A stretch of 64,000 bases of DNA from an uncultured Succinivibrionaceae bacterium (GTDB lineage Bacteria > Pseudomonadota > Gammaproteobacteria > Enterobacterales > Succinivibrionaceae): assembly GCA_944389835.1 (NCBI GenBank), contig CALXNU010000002.1, forward strand, positions 1-64,000, written 5' to 3'. Shown here piece by piece: positions 41,984 to 50,792 of the stretch. A program made the translations under genes and the position numbers. Below the pieces are notes generated by a model. It was not told where the DNA came from, ran no database searches, and saw nothing but the letters and a program-made list of their open reading frames with translations. Each line of letters begins with the position of its first letter. Position 1 is the stretch's first letter.

Positions 41984-43441
41984 ATGAAACTTAAGCGATT
42001 TGTAGCTGAAGATATGCGAGCGGCGCTAGCTCAGATTAAAAATGAGCTAGGACCTGATGCCGTGATTATGTCAAATAATCGAACAGAATCCGGCGTAGAA
42101 ATTGTTGTAGGTTTTGATGATGTCAAAAAGCCGACGCAAGATGACTCATCTGAGACAGGAAAATCCTTCTTCCTAGCTGATGATGAAGTCTCAATATCGC
42201 AAGAAGGGGCTCAATCCCTGCAGCAGGATTTAGAGAATAATCAAAAGTTGTCAGACGATGAGAGTGACGCCTTGGCAACTAAAAACGATGGATCTACATT
42301 TGCTATGAGTCTTTTAGATATCTTAGAACGCCAAAAGCATGTAAGCACTCAAGTTGATGATTCAGACTTAGGTGCAGGGTTTAACAATGATCCTCGTTTT
42401 GCAGGTCCAAATCGCACCCAAGTAAAAAGACCAGTTCCCAAGGCTCCAAAACCAATTTCTGAGCAAAAGGACTTTGCCAAGCTTTTTGCCAAAACTCGCG
42501 AGCAAAAGGCCCGTGAATTACAACTTTTAAGAAGTGGTATTGAGTCTTTTGCCGATGGTAGAGCTCAGGATATAAGTGAGCTTAAAGATGAGATGAAGTC
42601 TTTAAGACAGCTTTTGCAATTTGAGCTTGCAGGTCTTATTAAAGACTCTCAGACAAGAGAAGAGCCAATTAAAGCTATGGTACTCTCTTTACTTGAGGGA
42701 GTAGGTTTTGAAAAAGAAGTTGCAATTGAGCTTATTCCAAAGTTAAGAGAAGATGCAACATTGCAATCGGCACTTAAAGAAGTGGCCGCCATCTTAGAGC
42801 AAAAGTTAAAAATTGGAAAAGATGAAATTGTCTCAGACGGTGGTGTGATCTCTTTAATTGGCCCATCAGGGGTGGGCAAGACTACCACCATTGCAAAATT
42901 AGCCGCACGCTTTGTGATGCGCTATGGTCCAGGACAAGTGGCTCTTGTAACCTCAGATCATTATCGTATTGGGGCTTTAGATCAAATTAAAACCTATGGT
43001 AGGATCATGGGTTGCGATACTTACACTTTAAAGTCAATTGCCGATTTAGCAGATCTTTTAACCAAGCTTAAAGATAAGTCTTTAGTGCTTTTAGATACCG
43101 CAGGTGTAGGGCTTAAGGATGAGCGCTTTGGCACACAAATTGCACAACTTAAAGCGCAGTCTAGTCTTGGACTTAAAAATTACTTAGTGCTGCCTGCAAC
43201 CTCTCAAAGACGAGTCTTAGATAAGGCTTGGAGCTACTTTAAAGAAGTACCGTTAAGTGGTCTTATTTTGACTAAGGTTGATGAAAGCGATAATCTTGGG
43301 GATGCTTTAAGTTTATGCTTGAAGCATAATTTGACTCTAAGTTATATTACTGTTGGGCAGAAAGTACCTGAGGATTTAAGTGTGCCCGATAGACGTGCAT
43401 TGGTGCAAATGACCTTTGCGGGCTTAGAAAAACAAGACTAG
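41984..43441 (+). CDS. flhF: Flagellar GTPase FlhF
   Basis: 485-residue SRP-type GTPase that marks the pole for flagellar assembly. N-terminal B domain MKLKRFVAEDMRAALAQIKNELGPDAVIMSNN is typical, followed by a variable charged linker (about 45-190) and NG domain with P-loop GPSGVGKTTTIAKLAARF (about 288-305), DTAGVG and LTKVDESDNLG. GTPase motifs are complete. Together with FlhG it controls flagellum position and number in polar flagellates. It lies 101 nt after flhA, with an inverted repeat in the gap. The ribosome binding site is weak (AAGGAATTGATAGG, about 12-20 nt upstream). Confidence 0.94.
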   Translation: MKLKRFVAEDMRAALAQIKNELGPDAVIMSNNRTESGVEIVVGFDDVKKPTQDDSSETGKSFFLADDEVSISQEGAQSLQQDLENNQKLSDDESDALATKNDGSTFAMSLLDILERQKHVSTQVDDSDLGAGFNNDPRFAGPNRTQVKRPVPKAPKPISEQKDFAKLFAKTREQKARELQLLRSGIESFADGRAQDISELKDEMKSLRQLLQFELAGLIKDSQTREEPIKAMVLSLLEGVGFEKEVAIELIPKLREDATLQSALKEVAAILEQKLKIGKDEIVSDGGVISLIGPSGVGKTTTIAKLAARFVMRYGPGQVALVTSDHYRIGALDQIKTYGRIMGCDTYTLKSIADLADLLTKLKDKSLVLLDTAGVGLKDERFGTQIAQLKAQSSLGLKNYLVLPATSQRRVLDKAWSYFKEVPLSGLILTKVDESDNLGDALSLCLKHNLTLSYITVGQKVPEDLSVPDRRALVQMTFAGLEKQD

Positions 43442-43476
43442 TACAGATTTATAAAATAGGGATTTAAGGTTTAATT

Positions 43477-44400
43477 ATGTCGGATAACGAGAAAGCCAAA
43501 GTTAGAGGCCCAGTTAAAGTTATAGCAGTCACCGGAGGAAAGGGTGGCGTGGGTAAATCCTCAGTTGCCCTCAATACTGCTGCTGCCTTAAGCGAAATGG
43601 GCAAAAAAGTCATGCTCTTTGATGCTGACTTAGGTCTTGCAAACATTGATGTTATGTTAGGACTTAGAGTTGATAAAAACTTAGGTCATGTCTTACGTGG
43701 TGAATGTGATTTAAATGACATTGTAAAAGAAGGCCCTTTAGGTCTTAGAATAATTCCCGCCTCTTCAGGTTTAAAAGAGATGGCTGAATTGTCGGTAGAT
43801 GAATTAGCCGGAATTATTCATGCTTTCTCATCTTTAGAAGATGATATTGATGTTTTAATTATTGATACTGCAGCAGGCATTTCCGATATGGTGCTCTCTT
43901 TTGCAAGAGCTGCCCAAGATGTAGTCATGATTGTGTGCAATGAAACCACCTCAGTTGCTGACGCCTATGCTTTAATGAAGGTTTTAGCTAATGATTATGA
44001 GGTCGATCATTTTAGAATCGTGGCCAATCAAGTGCATTCTCTTGAAGAAGGCAAGAGCATGTTTAGAAAATTAGTTTCAGTAACCGACAGATTCTTAGAT
44101 GTAACCTTAGAGTTAGTCTCTTGCATTCCAGCCGATCCTAATATGCGCAATGCCATAAGAAGACGCTCTTGTGTAATTGACTTGTATCCAGCCTCTCCTG
44201 CCTCAAGAGCCTTTAGAGCTTTAGCCCATCGTGTGCTCTCCTGGCCAGTTCCAGAACATGCCGATGGTAGCTTAGAGTTCTTCATGGAGCCTTTAGTGCA
44301 AAGTAAGAGCGAAGAAATCAAAGCTCCGCCTAAAGTTGGAGATCTAAAAGCTAATAGCGCTTTAGATCAAAAGCCAAAAGATCAAGAAGATAATGCTTAA
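43477..44400 (+). CDS. flhG: Flagellar number regulator FlhG (FleN, MinD-like ATPase)
   Basis: 307-residue ParA/MinD-family ATPase that limits the number of flagella and antagonises FlhF. Deviant Walker A TGGKGGVGKSSVALNTAAALSEMGKKVMLFDADLGLANIDVMLGL (about 14-57), switch region IIDTAAGISDMVLSFARAAQDVVMIVCNETTSVADAYALMK. The C-terminal 60 residues are charged and probably unstructured. It starts 35 nt after flhF with AAGG in front of the ATG. The gene order flhF-flhG-fliA is typical of polar flagellates. Confidence 0.94.
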   Translation: MSDNEKAKVRGPVKVIAVTGGKGGVGKSSVALNTAAALSEMGKKVMLFDADLGLANIDVMLGLRVDKNLGHVLRGECDLNDIVKEGPLGLRIIPASSGLKEMAELSVDELAGIIHAFSSLEDDIDVLIIDTAAGISDMVLSFARAAQDVVMIVCNETTSVADAYALMKVLANDYEVDHFRIVANQVHSLEEGKSMFRKLVSVTDRFLDVTLELVSCIPADPNMRNAIRRRSCVIDLYPASPASRAFRALAHRVLSWPVPEHADGSLEFFMEPLVQSKSEEIKAPPKVGDLKANSALDQKPKDQEDNA

Positions 44401-44466
44401 ATCTCCCTAAGATTAGCATAATATGTTAAAATAAGTCAGTTTTTTTACAGAAACACGGACTAGGTC

Positions 44467-45210
44467 ATGGGGAGTATGAGAAGCGGTGCGCAAGCATATC
44501 TTCAACAGAAAAAAGATACGCGCTATCTTGAGATAGAGAAGTTTGCTCCGCTTGTAAAACGTATTGCTCTGCATTTGAAGGCACGCCTACCCGCCTCTGT
44601 AGAGGTTGATGATCTCATTCAATCTGGAATGTTAGGTCTTATGGACGCATTGCAGAATTTTGAAGAAGGTCATGGTGCTGTCTTTGAGACGTATGCCTCA
44701 ATTAGAATTCGAGGTGCAATGATAGACGAGATGCGCGCAAGTGATTGGGCCCCTCGTTCTGTGCATCGTAATACACGCGAAATTTCGCAAGCGATCACGG
44801 TTTTATCACATCGTTTAGGTAGAGAGCCTAAAGATGTTGAAATTGCTGCCGAATTAAAGGTAAGCGTTGAGAAGTATCGTCAGATGTTGCTTGATTCTTC
44901 AACTTCACAAATGATTGGAATTGAAGATTTAGGCGTCAGTGAAGATGTACTGTCAGCAGATAGCAGTAGCAATCATGAAGACAAGCTCTTCAATGCACTA
45001 GCTACCTCAGAGTTTAGGCAAGCTTTAGCAAAGGCTATTTCTGAGCTTCCAACTCGCGAACAACAAGTGTTAGCTTTTTATTATGATGAAGAGCTAAATT
45101 TGCGTGAGATTGGTCAAGTTTTAGAAGTATCTGAGTCAAGAGTTTGTCAAATTTTGTCGCAAGCTATGGCAAGACTTAGATCTCTGTTACATGATTGGAC
45201 TGTAAATTAA
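44467..45210 (+). CDS. fliA: Flagellar sigma factor FliA (sigma-28)
   Basis: 247-residue sigma factor for late flagellar and chemotaxis genes. Region 2: FAPLVKRIALHLKARLPASVEVDDLIQSGMLGLMDALQNFEEGHGAVFETYASIRIRGAMIDEMRASDWAPRS (about 23-95), which contains the family's core-binding and -10 recognition helices. Region 3: REISQAITVLSHRLGREPKDVEIA. Region 4: ELPTREQQVLAFYYDEELNLREIGQVLEVSESRVCQILSQAMARLR. Length is normal. FliA probably drives the YjfB-like gene at 37853 through the sigma-28 site described there. A second ATG 9 nt downstream is possible. Confidence 0.95.
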   Translation: MGSMRSGAQAYLQQKKDTRYLEIEKFAPLVKRIALHLKARLPASVEVDDLIQSGMLGLMDALQNFEEGHGAVFETYASIRIRGAMIDEMRASDWAPRSVHRNTREISQAITVLSHRLGREPKDVEIAAELKVSVEKYRQMLLDSSTSQMIGIEDLGVSEDVLSADSSSNHEDKLFNALATSEFRQALAKAISELPTREQQVLAFYYDEELNLREIGQVLEVSESRVCQILSQAMARLRSLLHDWTVN

Positions 45211-45346
45211 ACATTTTGCCGCTTTTGTAAGTTAAACCTGGTAAAATCAATCAGGGCTAAAATAACATTAATCAGTTACTGATTATGTTTAGAAGTAGCA
45301 AAGAGTTTTAAACCTCTTTGGAAAGATAAAAGCAAGGAGCTTTGCT

Positions 45347-45739
45347 TTGAATAAAAATATTAAAATACTAATTGTTGACGACTTTTCAACAATGCGTCGT
45401 ATCATCAGAAACCTATTGCGCGATTTAGGGTATAACAATACCTTTGAGGCAGATGATGGTTCTACTGCTTTACCGATGCTTGAGGATGGTGATTACGAGT
45501 TTGTAATTACCGACTGGAACATGCCGGTGATGCAGGGTATTGATCTCTTACGTGAAATTAGAAAGAATCCAAAGCTTAAATCTTTGCCAGTGTTAATGGT
45601 AACTGCAGAGGCTAAGCGCGATCAGATTATTGAAGCTGCCAAAGCTGGTGTAAATGGTTATATTGTAAAGCCATTTACCGCTGCGACTTTGAAAGATAAA
45701 TTAGATAAGATCTTTGAGCGCATTGACGGCGAACAATAA
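45347..45739 (+). CDS. cheY: Chemotaxis response regulator CheY
   Basis: 130-residue single receiver domain. D11, D12 and D56 (VITDWNMP) form the acidic pocket, with T86, Y105 and K108 as switch residues, all as in E. coli CheY. Phosphorylated by CheA, it binds the motor switch FliM and reverses rotation. The start is TTG at 45347: AAGGAG lies exactly 7 nt upstream and no ATG precedes the first strand. A 136-nt spacer separates it from fliA. Confidence 0.95.
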   Translation: MNKNIKILIVDDFSTMRRIIRNLLRDLGYNNTFEADDGSTALPMLEDGDYEFVITDWNMPVMQGIDLLREIRKNPKLKSLPVLMVTAEAKRDQIIEAAKAGVNGYIVKPFTAATLKDKLDKIFERIDGEQ

Positions 45740-45783
45740 TTAAGTCATTAAAGACTTTGGCATAAGGATAAGGATTTAAGCGT

Positions 45784-46569
45784 ATGGTAAGTCAAGACAT
45801 GGAAAACGAAAAGCAACCTAAGCCTAAGATTACTTTAGAAGAGGCTCAGGAGCTTGTAATGTATCTTGAAGCAGGTATGCAAGAGGAGGCAGATAACCGT
45901 TTTCTTGCTATTGTGCGCAGAACTGAGCCTAATGTCTTTCAGGAAGTTGGCAATTTAACACGTGATTTGCATACTGCAATCTGTAATTTTGCCGAAGATC
46001 CTAGACTTCGTGATATTGCTGATATTGAAATTCCAGATGCCTCAGAACGATTAAGATATATTATTCAAATGACTGATAAAGCAGCAACGCGCACTCTAGA
46101 TGCGGTTGATGCCTGTAAGCCTATTGCTCAAGAAGTAATTAATTCTATTGAAAATTTAATGCCGATGTGGGATCGTCTGATGCACGGTCATATTGATCGT
46201 TTTGAATTTGTGACTTTATGTCATCAAATTGATGAAATGTTAAATACGACGCGTGATAATGCAAATACACTGTCGCATCAATTAAACGAAATTCTAATGG
46301 CCCAAGACTATCAGGATCTAACCGGACAAATGATTCAAAAGGTGATAAGTCTTGTGACCGAGATTGAAGACGATTTAGTTAAATTCTTAATTACTTTCTC
46401 TGAAATCTCAGGTATTAAGCCTAAGTCTCGTGATGAGAGATTAGCCGAGAAGATTGAAGATGAAAGACATGAGTTAACTGGACCTGCTTTGGAAAGCCAA
46501 AAGGAAAGTGGGGTAGTCGTATCCAATCAAGACGATGTTGATGATCTTTTGGCAAGTTTAGGCTTCTAG
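45784..46569 (+). CDS. cheZ: CheY phosphatase CheZ
   Basis: 261-residue phosphatase that ends the CheY-P signal. The long helical hairpin includes ILMAQDYQDLTGQMIQKVISLVTEIEDDLVKFLI (about 167-205), where the Gln of DLTGQ is the family's catalytic residue. The C-terminal peptide DDVDDLLASLGF (250-261) matches the CheY-binding tail of E. coli CheZ. A charged linker (about 205-248) joins the two. AAGGA lies 11 nt upstream of the ATG. It lies between cheY and cheA, as in other polar flagellates. Confidence 0.94.
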   Translation: MVSQDMENEKQPKPKITLEEAQELVMYLEAGMQEEADNRFLAIVRRTEPNVFQEVGNLTRDLHTAICNFAEDPRLRDIADIEIPDASERLRYIIQMTDKAATRTLDAVDACKPIAQEVINSIENLMPMWDRLMHGHIDRFEFVTLCHQIDEMLNTTRDNANTLSHQLNEILMAQDYQDLTGQMIQKVISLVTEIEDDLVKFLITFSEISGIKPKSRDERLAEKIEDERHELTGPALESQKESGVVVSNQDDVDDLLASLGF

Positions 46570-46586
46570 TTGTGGAGGGAGCATAA

Positions 46587-48677
46587 ATGGATGAGGAGAT
46601 TTTACAAGACTTCCTGGTAGAGGCCGGTGAGATTATTGAAAACCTCGACGAGCAGTTGGTGCAGATCGAAAAGACACCTGATGATAAAGATCTTCTCAAT
46701 GCTATTTTCAGAGGCTTTCATACCATTAAAGGTGGTGCTGGCTTCTTAGAGTTAAAAGAATTAGTTGAGATTTGTCACGCTGCAGAAAATGTCTTTGACA
46801 TGTTAAGAAATGGCAAAGTCAATATGAGTGCAGCTTTGATGGATGCTATTTTACAGGCCCACGATGAGATCTCACGTCTTTTTGCTCAAGTGCAAAACAA
46901 AGAGCCTCTAGATCCTGCTCCTGCTGAACTTATTCAAAGATTACACGATATAGCAGACGGTAAAATTACCGATGCTAATGCTCAAGAAAGTGCTCCACAA
47001 GAGGCCGCTCCTGCAGAAACGGTAGTTCCTGCTGCTCCTGCACCTGCCCCTGAGCCTGTGGAAGTTAAAATTGAAGATTTACCCAAAAATACTGACACTC
47101 CAACTGCCGCAGCCTCAGGCACTATTGATGATATAACAGAAGATGAGTTTGAAGCCCTTTTAGATCAGTTACACGGTAAGGGCAAGGCACCAGGTGCTGA
47201 AGGTGATTTGGCTAATCAAAGTGATTCAACGGATGCTGATTTTGATGAGTTATTAAAATCTGCAGGCATTGAAGGCTCAAAAGGCAAAGCTCCAACCGAT
47301 GCTAAAGGTGAGCTTAAAGTTGCAACTGATGAGGAGTATGCAAAGCCAAAAGCTCAAGTCCAAGCTGCCGCTCCTGCACCAAAGGCGCAAGCTCCTGCTG
47401 CAAAAGCTACTCCAACTACAGCTAAACCTTCCGGTGCTAGTGCTCAAGCTAAAGATGCAAAAGCCCCGGCTAAAGCTCCAATGGCTGAGGCTGTAGATAC
47501 CACAGTACGTGTAGATACCCAGATTTTAGATGACATCATGAACATGGTAGGTGAGCTTGTACTCGTGAGAAATCGTTTAGTCTCACTTGCCGCTCACAGA
47601 TCTGATCAAGATATGTCAAAGGCGATCGCCAACTTAGATGTCGTCACAGGCGATCTTCAAGGTTTAGTGATGAAGACGCGTATGCAGCCAATTAAGAAAG
47701 TTTTTGGCCGCTTCCCAAGACAGGTACGCGACTTAGCCCGCAAGCTTAATAAGAAAATTGAGCTTAAGATGGAGGGTGAGGACACTGAACTTGATAAGAA
47801 TCTAGTCGACGCACTTGCCGATCCGATGATCCATATGGTCAGAAACTGTTGTGATCATGGTATTGAAGAGCCTGCAGTGCGTTTGGCCAATGGCAAAAAG
47901 GAAGTTGGTACTGTAGTTTTATCTGCCTCTCAACAAGGTGATCATATTCTCCTTGAAATCAGCGATGATGGCCAAGGTATGGATCCTAATATCTTACGTC
48001 AAGTAGCCGTAAGAAAGGGGGTCATTGATGAAGAGGCAGCCTCAAGAATTTCTGATGAAGAGGCTTTGAATTTAATTTTCGCCCCAGGCTTTTCAACTAA
48101 CAGCGTGGTTACTGATATTTCAGGCCGCGGTGTTGGTATGGACGTGGTGAAAACTAATATTGCTAAGTTAAATGGCTCGGTGAGAGTTATTTCAAAGTAT
48201 GGTAAAGGTACCACCATTGAAATTAAAGTACCTTTAACCTTAGCCATTCTCCCGACCTTAATGATTGAAGTTTCACATCGCACTTTTGCTCTGCCTTTAA
48301 CTCAAGTGTCTGAGATTTTCTATTTAAGCTTAGATTCAATGCGTGTTGTCGATGGCTTGAATACTATTGTAATTCGTGAGAAGGCGGTGCCTTTGTTCTT
48401 CTTAAAACAATGGTTTGAAAATCAACCGATAGATGAGTACTTAAAAGGTAAGGCACATATTGTTTTAGTACAAGCAAGTTCCACACAATTAGTAGGTTTT
48501 GTAGTAGACGATCTTTTAGGACAAGAAGAAGTTGTAATTAAGCCTTTAGATACGGTCTTACGCCATACCCCAGGCATGGCCGGAGCTACAGTAACCTCAG
48601 ATGGTGGTATTGCTTTGATTGTTGATATTCCAGGACTCATTAGAGCCTATGGACACAAGAATTTAGGAAGATTTTAG
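46587..48677 (+). CDS. cheA: Chemotaxis histidine kinase CheA
   Basis: 696-residue kinase of the receptor array. P1 Hpt domain with H45 (FRGFHTIKGGAGFL). No recognisable folded P2; instead a 170-residue Ala/Pro/Lys-rich linker (about 130-300) carries two short acidic motifs, EDEFEALLDQLHGKGKAP (185-202) and DADFDELLKSAGIEG (216-230). P3 dimerisation region ILDDIMNMVGELVLVRNRLVSLA (from about 313), P4 ATPase with MVRNCCDHGIE and ISDDGQGMD, and P5 CheW-like regulatory domain complete it. In Vibrio the corresponding linker (LID) binds ParC/ParP. GGAGG precedes the ATG. Confidence 0.95.
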   Translation: MDEEILQDFLVEAGEIIENLDEQLVQIEKTPDDKDLLNAIFRGFHTIKGGAGFLELKELVEICHAAENVFDMLRNGKVNMSAALMDAILQAHDEISRLFAQVQNKEPLDPAPAELIQRLHDIADGKITDANAQESAPQEAAPAETVVPAAPAPAPEPVEVKIEDLPKNTDTPTAAASGTIDDITEDEFEALLDQLHGKGKAPGAEGDLANQSDSTDADFDELLKSAGIEGSKGKAPTDAKGELKVATDEEYAKPKAQVQAAAPAPKAQAPAAKATPTTAKPSGASAQAKDAKAPAKAPMAEAVDTTVRVDTQILDDIMNMVGELVLVRNRLVSLAAHRSDQDMSKAIANLDVVTGDLQGLVMKTRMQPIKKVFGRFPRQVRDLARKLNKKIELKMEGEDTELDKNLVDALADPMIHMVRNCCDHGIEEPAVRLANGKKEVGTVVLSASQQGDHILLEISDDGQGMDPNILRQVAVRKGVIDEEAASRISDEEALNLIFAPGFSTNSVVTDISGRGVGMDVVKTNIAKLNGSVRVISKYGKGTTIEIKVPLTLAILPTLMIEVSHRTFALPLTQVSEIFYLSLDSMRVVDGLNTIVIREKAVPLFFLKQWFENQPIDEYLKGKAHIVLVQASSTQLVGFVVDDLLGQEEVVIKPLDTVLRHTPGMAGATVTSDGGIALIVDIPGLIRAYGHKNLGRF

Positions 48678-48687
48678 GGGGTAAATG

Positions 48688-50016
48688 ATGGCGATCCGGG
48701 TGCTGATTGTTGATGATTCGACCTTTTTTAGAAAGCGTCTTACAGAGATCGTCAAAGCAGATCCGTCACTTGAGATCTGTGGTGAGGCAAAGGATGGTAA
48801 AGAAGGCGTGGAGATGACTGCACGTCTTCGCCCTGACGTAGTGACCATGGACGTGGAAATGCCGGTAATGGATGGCATTACCGCAGTAAAAGAGATCATG
48901 GCCAAATGCCCAACTCCAATTTTAATGTTCTCCTCTTTAACCTTTGAAGGTGCAAATTCAACCTTTAAAGCACTAGAGGCAGGTGCCGTCGATTTTATGC
49001 CCAAAAATTTCGACGATATCGCACACCGCCGTGAAGATGCTTTAAATGAATTGCGCGCCAACATTAAAGCGGTGGCAAGAAGTAGGGTAATAAGAGCACC
49101 ATCTGCTGTGACGGCAACGCGCTCTGCAGCAGGTACCACTCCTTTAAGGACTACAAGTACTCTTACAAGCACTCGCGCAGGTACTAGTACTTTACGCTCA
49201 AGTACTTTATCAAGTACGACACGTCCTGGTACTGCATCATCAGCACTAAGACCTACTTTAGGTACTCCTTCCTCTAATTTAAGATCTACGGTTTCACCTG
49301 GGGCTCGCGCTATGGGAAGCTCCTCACGCTTGGCCTACGAGAAAATTCAAGATCAATTAGGTGATGTAGATAGAGGCAAGCCTGCTGCGGCCATGCAATT
49401 TACCTTTGGCAATCACAAAGGTGAGACCACAGTTTTCAGACGCTCAGGCAAGACTCATGAGATTGTAGCTATTGGAAGTTCCACAGGAGGTCCAATTGCT
49501 TTACAAAATATTATTCCAAAGCTTCCAAAATTAAAGGTGCCGGTAATTATTGTGCAACACATGCCACCTGCTTTTACCGCAACTTTTGCCCAAAGACTTA
49601 ATGCGATGTCACAGCTTAAGGTTGTTGAGGCCAAAGATGGGGATATTTTAGAGGCTGGTACTTGCTATATCGCCCCAGGCGGTATGCAAATGATTTTTGA
49701 AAGGGGGGCTGGAAAAGCTCGCATTAGAATTTTAAGGGGTGATGAAAGAGTTGTTTATCATCCTTGTGTCGATGTCTCTTTTGCATCTTTAGCCCAAGTT
49801 TATGGGGGCAGAGTACTTGCTATGATTTTAACTGGTATGGGCTCTGATGGATGTGAGGGCTGTAGATTACTTAAACGGGCAGGATCTGTTATCTGGGCGC
49901 AAAATGAAGAAAGCTGTGTGGTCTATGGTATGCCACAGGCAGTAGTCAATGCACGCTTAGCCGATCAGGTCGTACCTTTAGATAAAATCGCCGACTACAT
50001 CAAAGAAGAAATGTAG
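48688..50016 (+). CDS. cheB: Protein-glutamate methylesterase CheB
   Basis: 442-residue adaptation enzyme that demethylates chemoreceptors. The receiver domain has D55 (VVTMDVEMP). The C-terminal methylesterase holds GSSTGGPIALQ (Ser nucleophile), IIVQHMPPAFT (His) and LTGMGSDG (Asp). Between them lies an unusual 75-residue linker (about 137-214) made mainly of Ser, Thr, Arg, Ala, Gly and Leu; E. coli CheB is about 350 residues in total. Two adjacent ATGs exist; the second is 6 nt from GGGGG and gives the common MAIRVLIVDDS start. Confidence 0.94.
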   Translation: MAIRVLIVDDSTFFRKRLTEIVKADPSLEICGEAKDGKEGVEMTARLRPDVVTMDVEMPVMDGITAVKEIMAKCPTPILMFSSLTFEGANSTFKALEAGAVDFMPKNFDDIAHRREDALNELRANIKAVARSRVIRAPSAVTATRSAAGTTPLRTTSTLTSTRAGTSTLRSSTLSSTTRPGTASSALRPTLGTPSSNLRSTVSPGARAMGSSSRLAYEKIQDQLGDVDRGKPAAAMQFTFGNHKGETTVFRRSGKTHEIVAIGSSTGGPIALQNIIPKLPKLKVPVIIVQHMPPAFTATFAQRLNAMSQLKVVEAKDGDILEAGTCYIAPGGMQMIFERGAGKARIRILRGDERVVYHPCVDVSFASLAQVYGGRVLAMILTGMGSDGCEGCRLLKRAGSVIWAQNEESCVVYGMPQAVVNARLADQVVPLDKIADYIKEEM

Positions 50017-50036
50017 CGCTAAAAAGAGGATTTTTT

Positions 50037-50780
50037 ATGAATCTAATCGGTGTGTTTACAGGCGTAGGTTGTATTATCTTCGCGATGATCTTAGAGGGCA
50101 CTCATCCTGGGGCTTTGATTAATTTCCCTGCCTTCTTAGTGGTAGTTGGTGCATCAATGTCAGCTTGCGTGGTGCAATTTAGTATTAAAGAGTTGCTCTC
50201 CGCGCTAAGCCACTTGACTTGGTTAATCTCCCCTCCAAGATTTAACATGTACTCTCAATCTGAGCTTTTATCTAGTATGTCAGCTATTGCCCGTCAACAA
50301 GGTTTACTTGCCCTGGAAAATTCTGTGGGCAGTGCCAACGATGACTTTACAAGAAGCGGCATTCAGATGATTGTCGATGGTGTGGATAAAGACAGCCTTG
50401 CCACCTTACTTGATAATGCCATTCAAGTTGAGCAGCAAAGATTAGAGACTAATGCTAAGTTCTTTGAATCAATGGGCGGTTATTCACCAACCATGGGTAT
50501 TATCGGCGCTGTATTAGGTTTGATTCACGCCATGAGCCTTTTGGACAGACCAGATCTTTTAGGTTCATCTATTGCAGTGGCCTTCGTGGCAACTATTTAC
50601 GGCTTGGTGTTTGCAAATATTGTATGCATTCCAACTGCCAATAGAATTCGCACTTTAAACGCCAAACTTGCCCTTTACAAATACATGACCGCAGAGGGTT
50701 TAGTATCTATTTGTGGTAGTGAAAATACCATTATGTTAAAGCGTCGTATCGCTGTCTTTACTGGTATTAGAGCAGATTAG
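50037..50780 (+). CDS. Flagellar stator subunit, MotA/PomA family (MotC-like)
   Basis: 247-residue inner-membrane protein with four TM segments, part of the ion-driven stator. GVFTGVGCIIFAMILEGTHPGALINFPAFLVVVGASMSACVVQFS covers TM1-TM2; GGYSPTMGIIGAVLGLIHAMSLL and SIAVAFVATIYGLVFANIVCIPTANRIR give TM3-TM4. Length and position after cheB match MotC of Pseudomonas. Ion type (H+ or Na+) cannot be decided. The ATG follows GAGGA with 6-nt spacing. It pairs with the gene at 50793. Confidence 0.92.
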   Translation: MNLIGVFTGVGCIIFAMILEGTHPGALINFPAFLVVVGASMSACVVQFSIKELLSALSHLTWLISPPRFNMYSQSELLSSMSAIARQQGLLALENSVGSANDDFTRSGIQMIVDGVDKDSLATLLDNAIQVEQQRLETNAKFFESMGGYSPTMGIIGAVLGLIHAMSLLDRPDLLGSSIAVAFVATIYGLVFANIVCIPTANRIRTLNAKLALYKYMTAEGLVSICGSENTIMLKRRIAVFTGIRAD

Positions 50781-50792
50781 TGAGGCATCAGC

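Noticed and set aside
47269-47496. Alternative frame within the cheA linker
   Set aside because: Arises from the repetitive Ala/Pro/Lys codons; no start signals.
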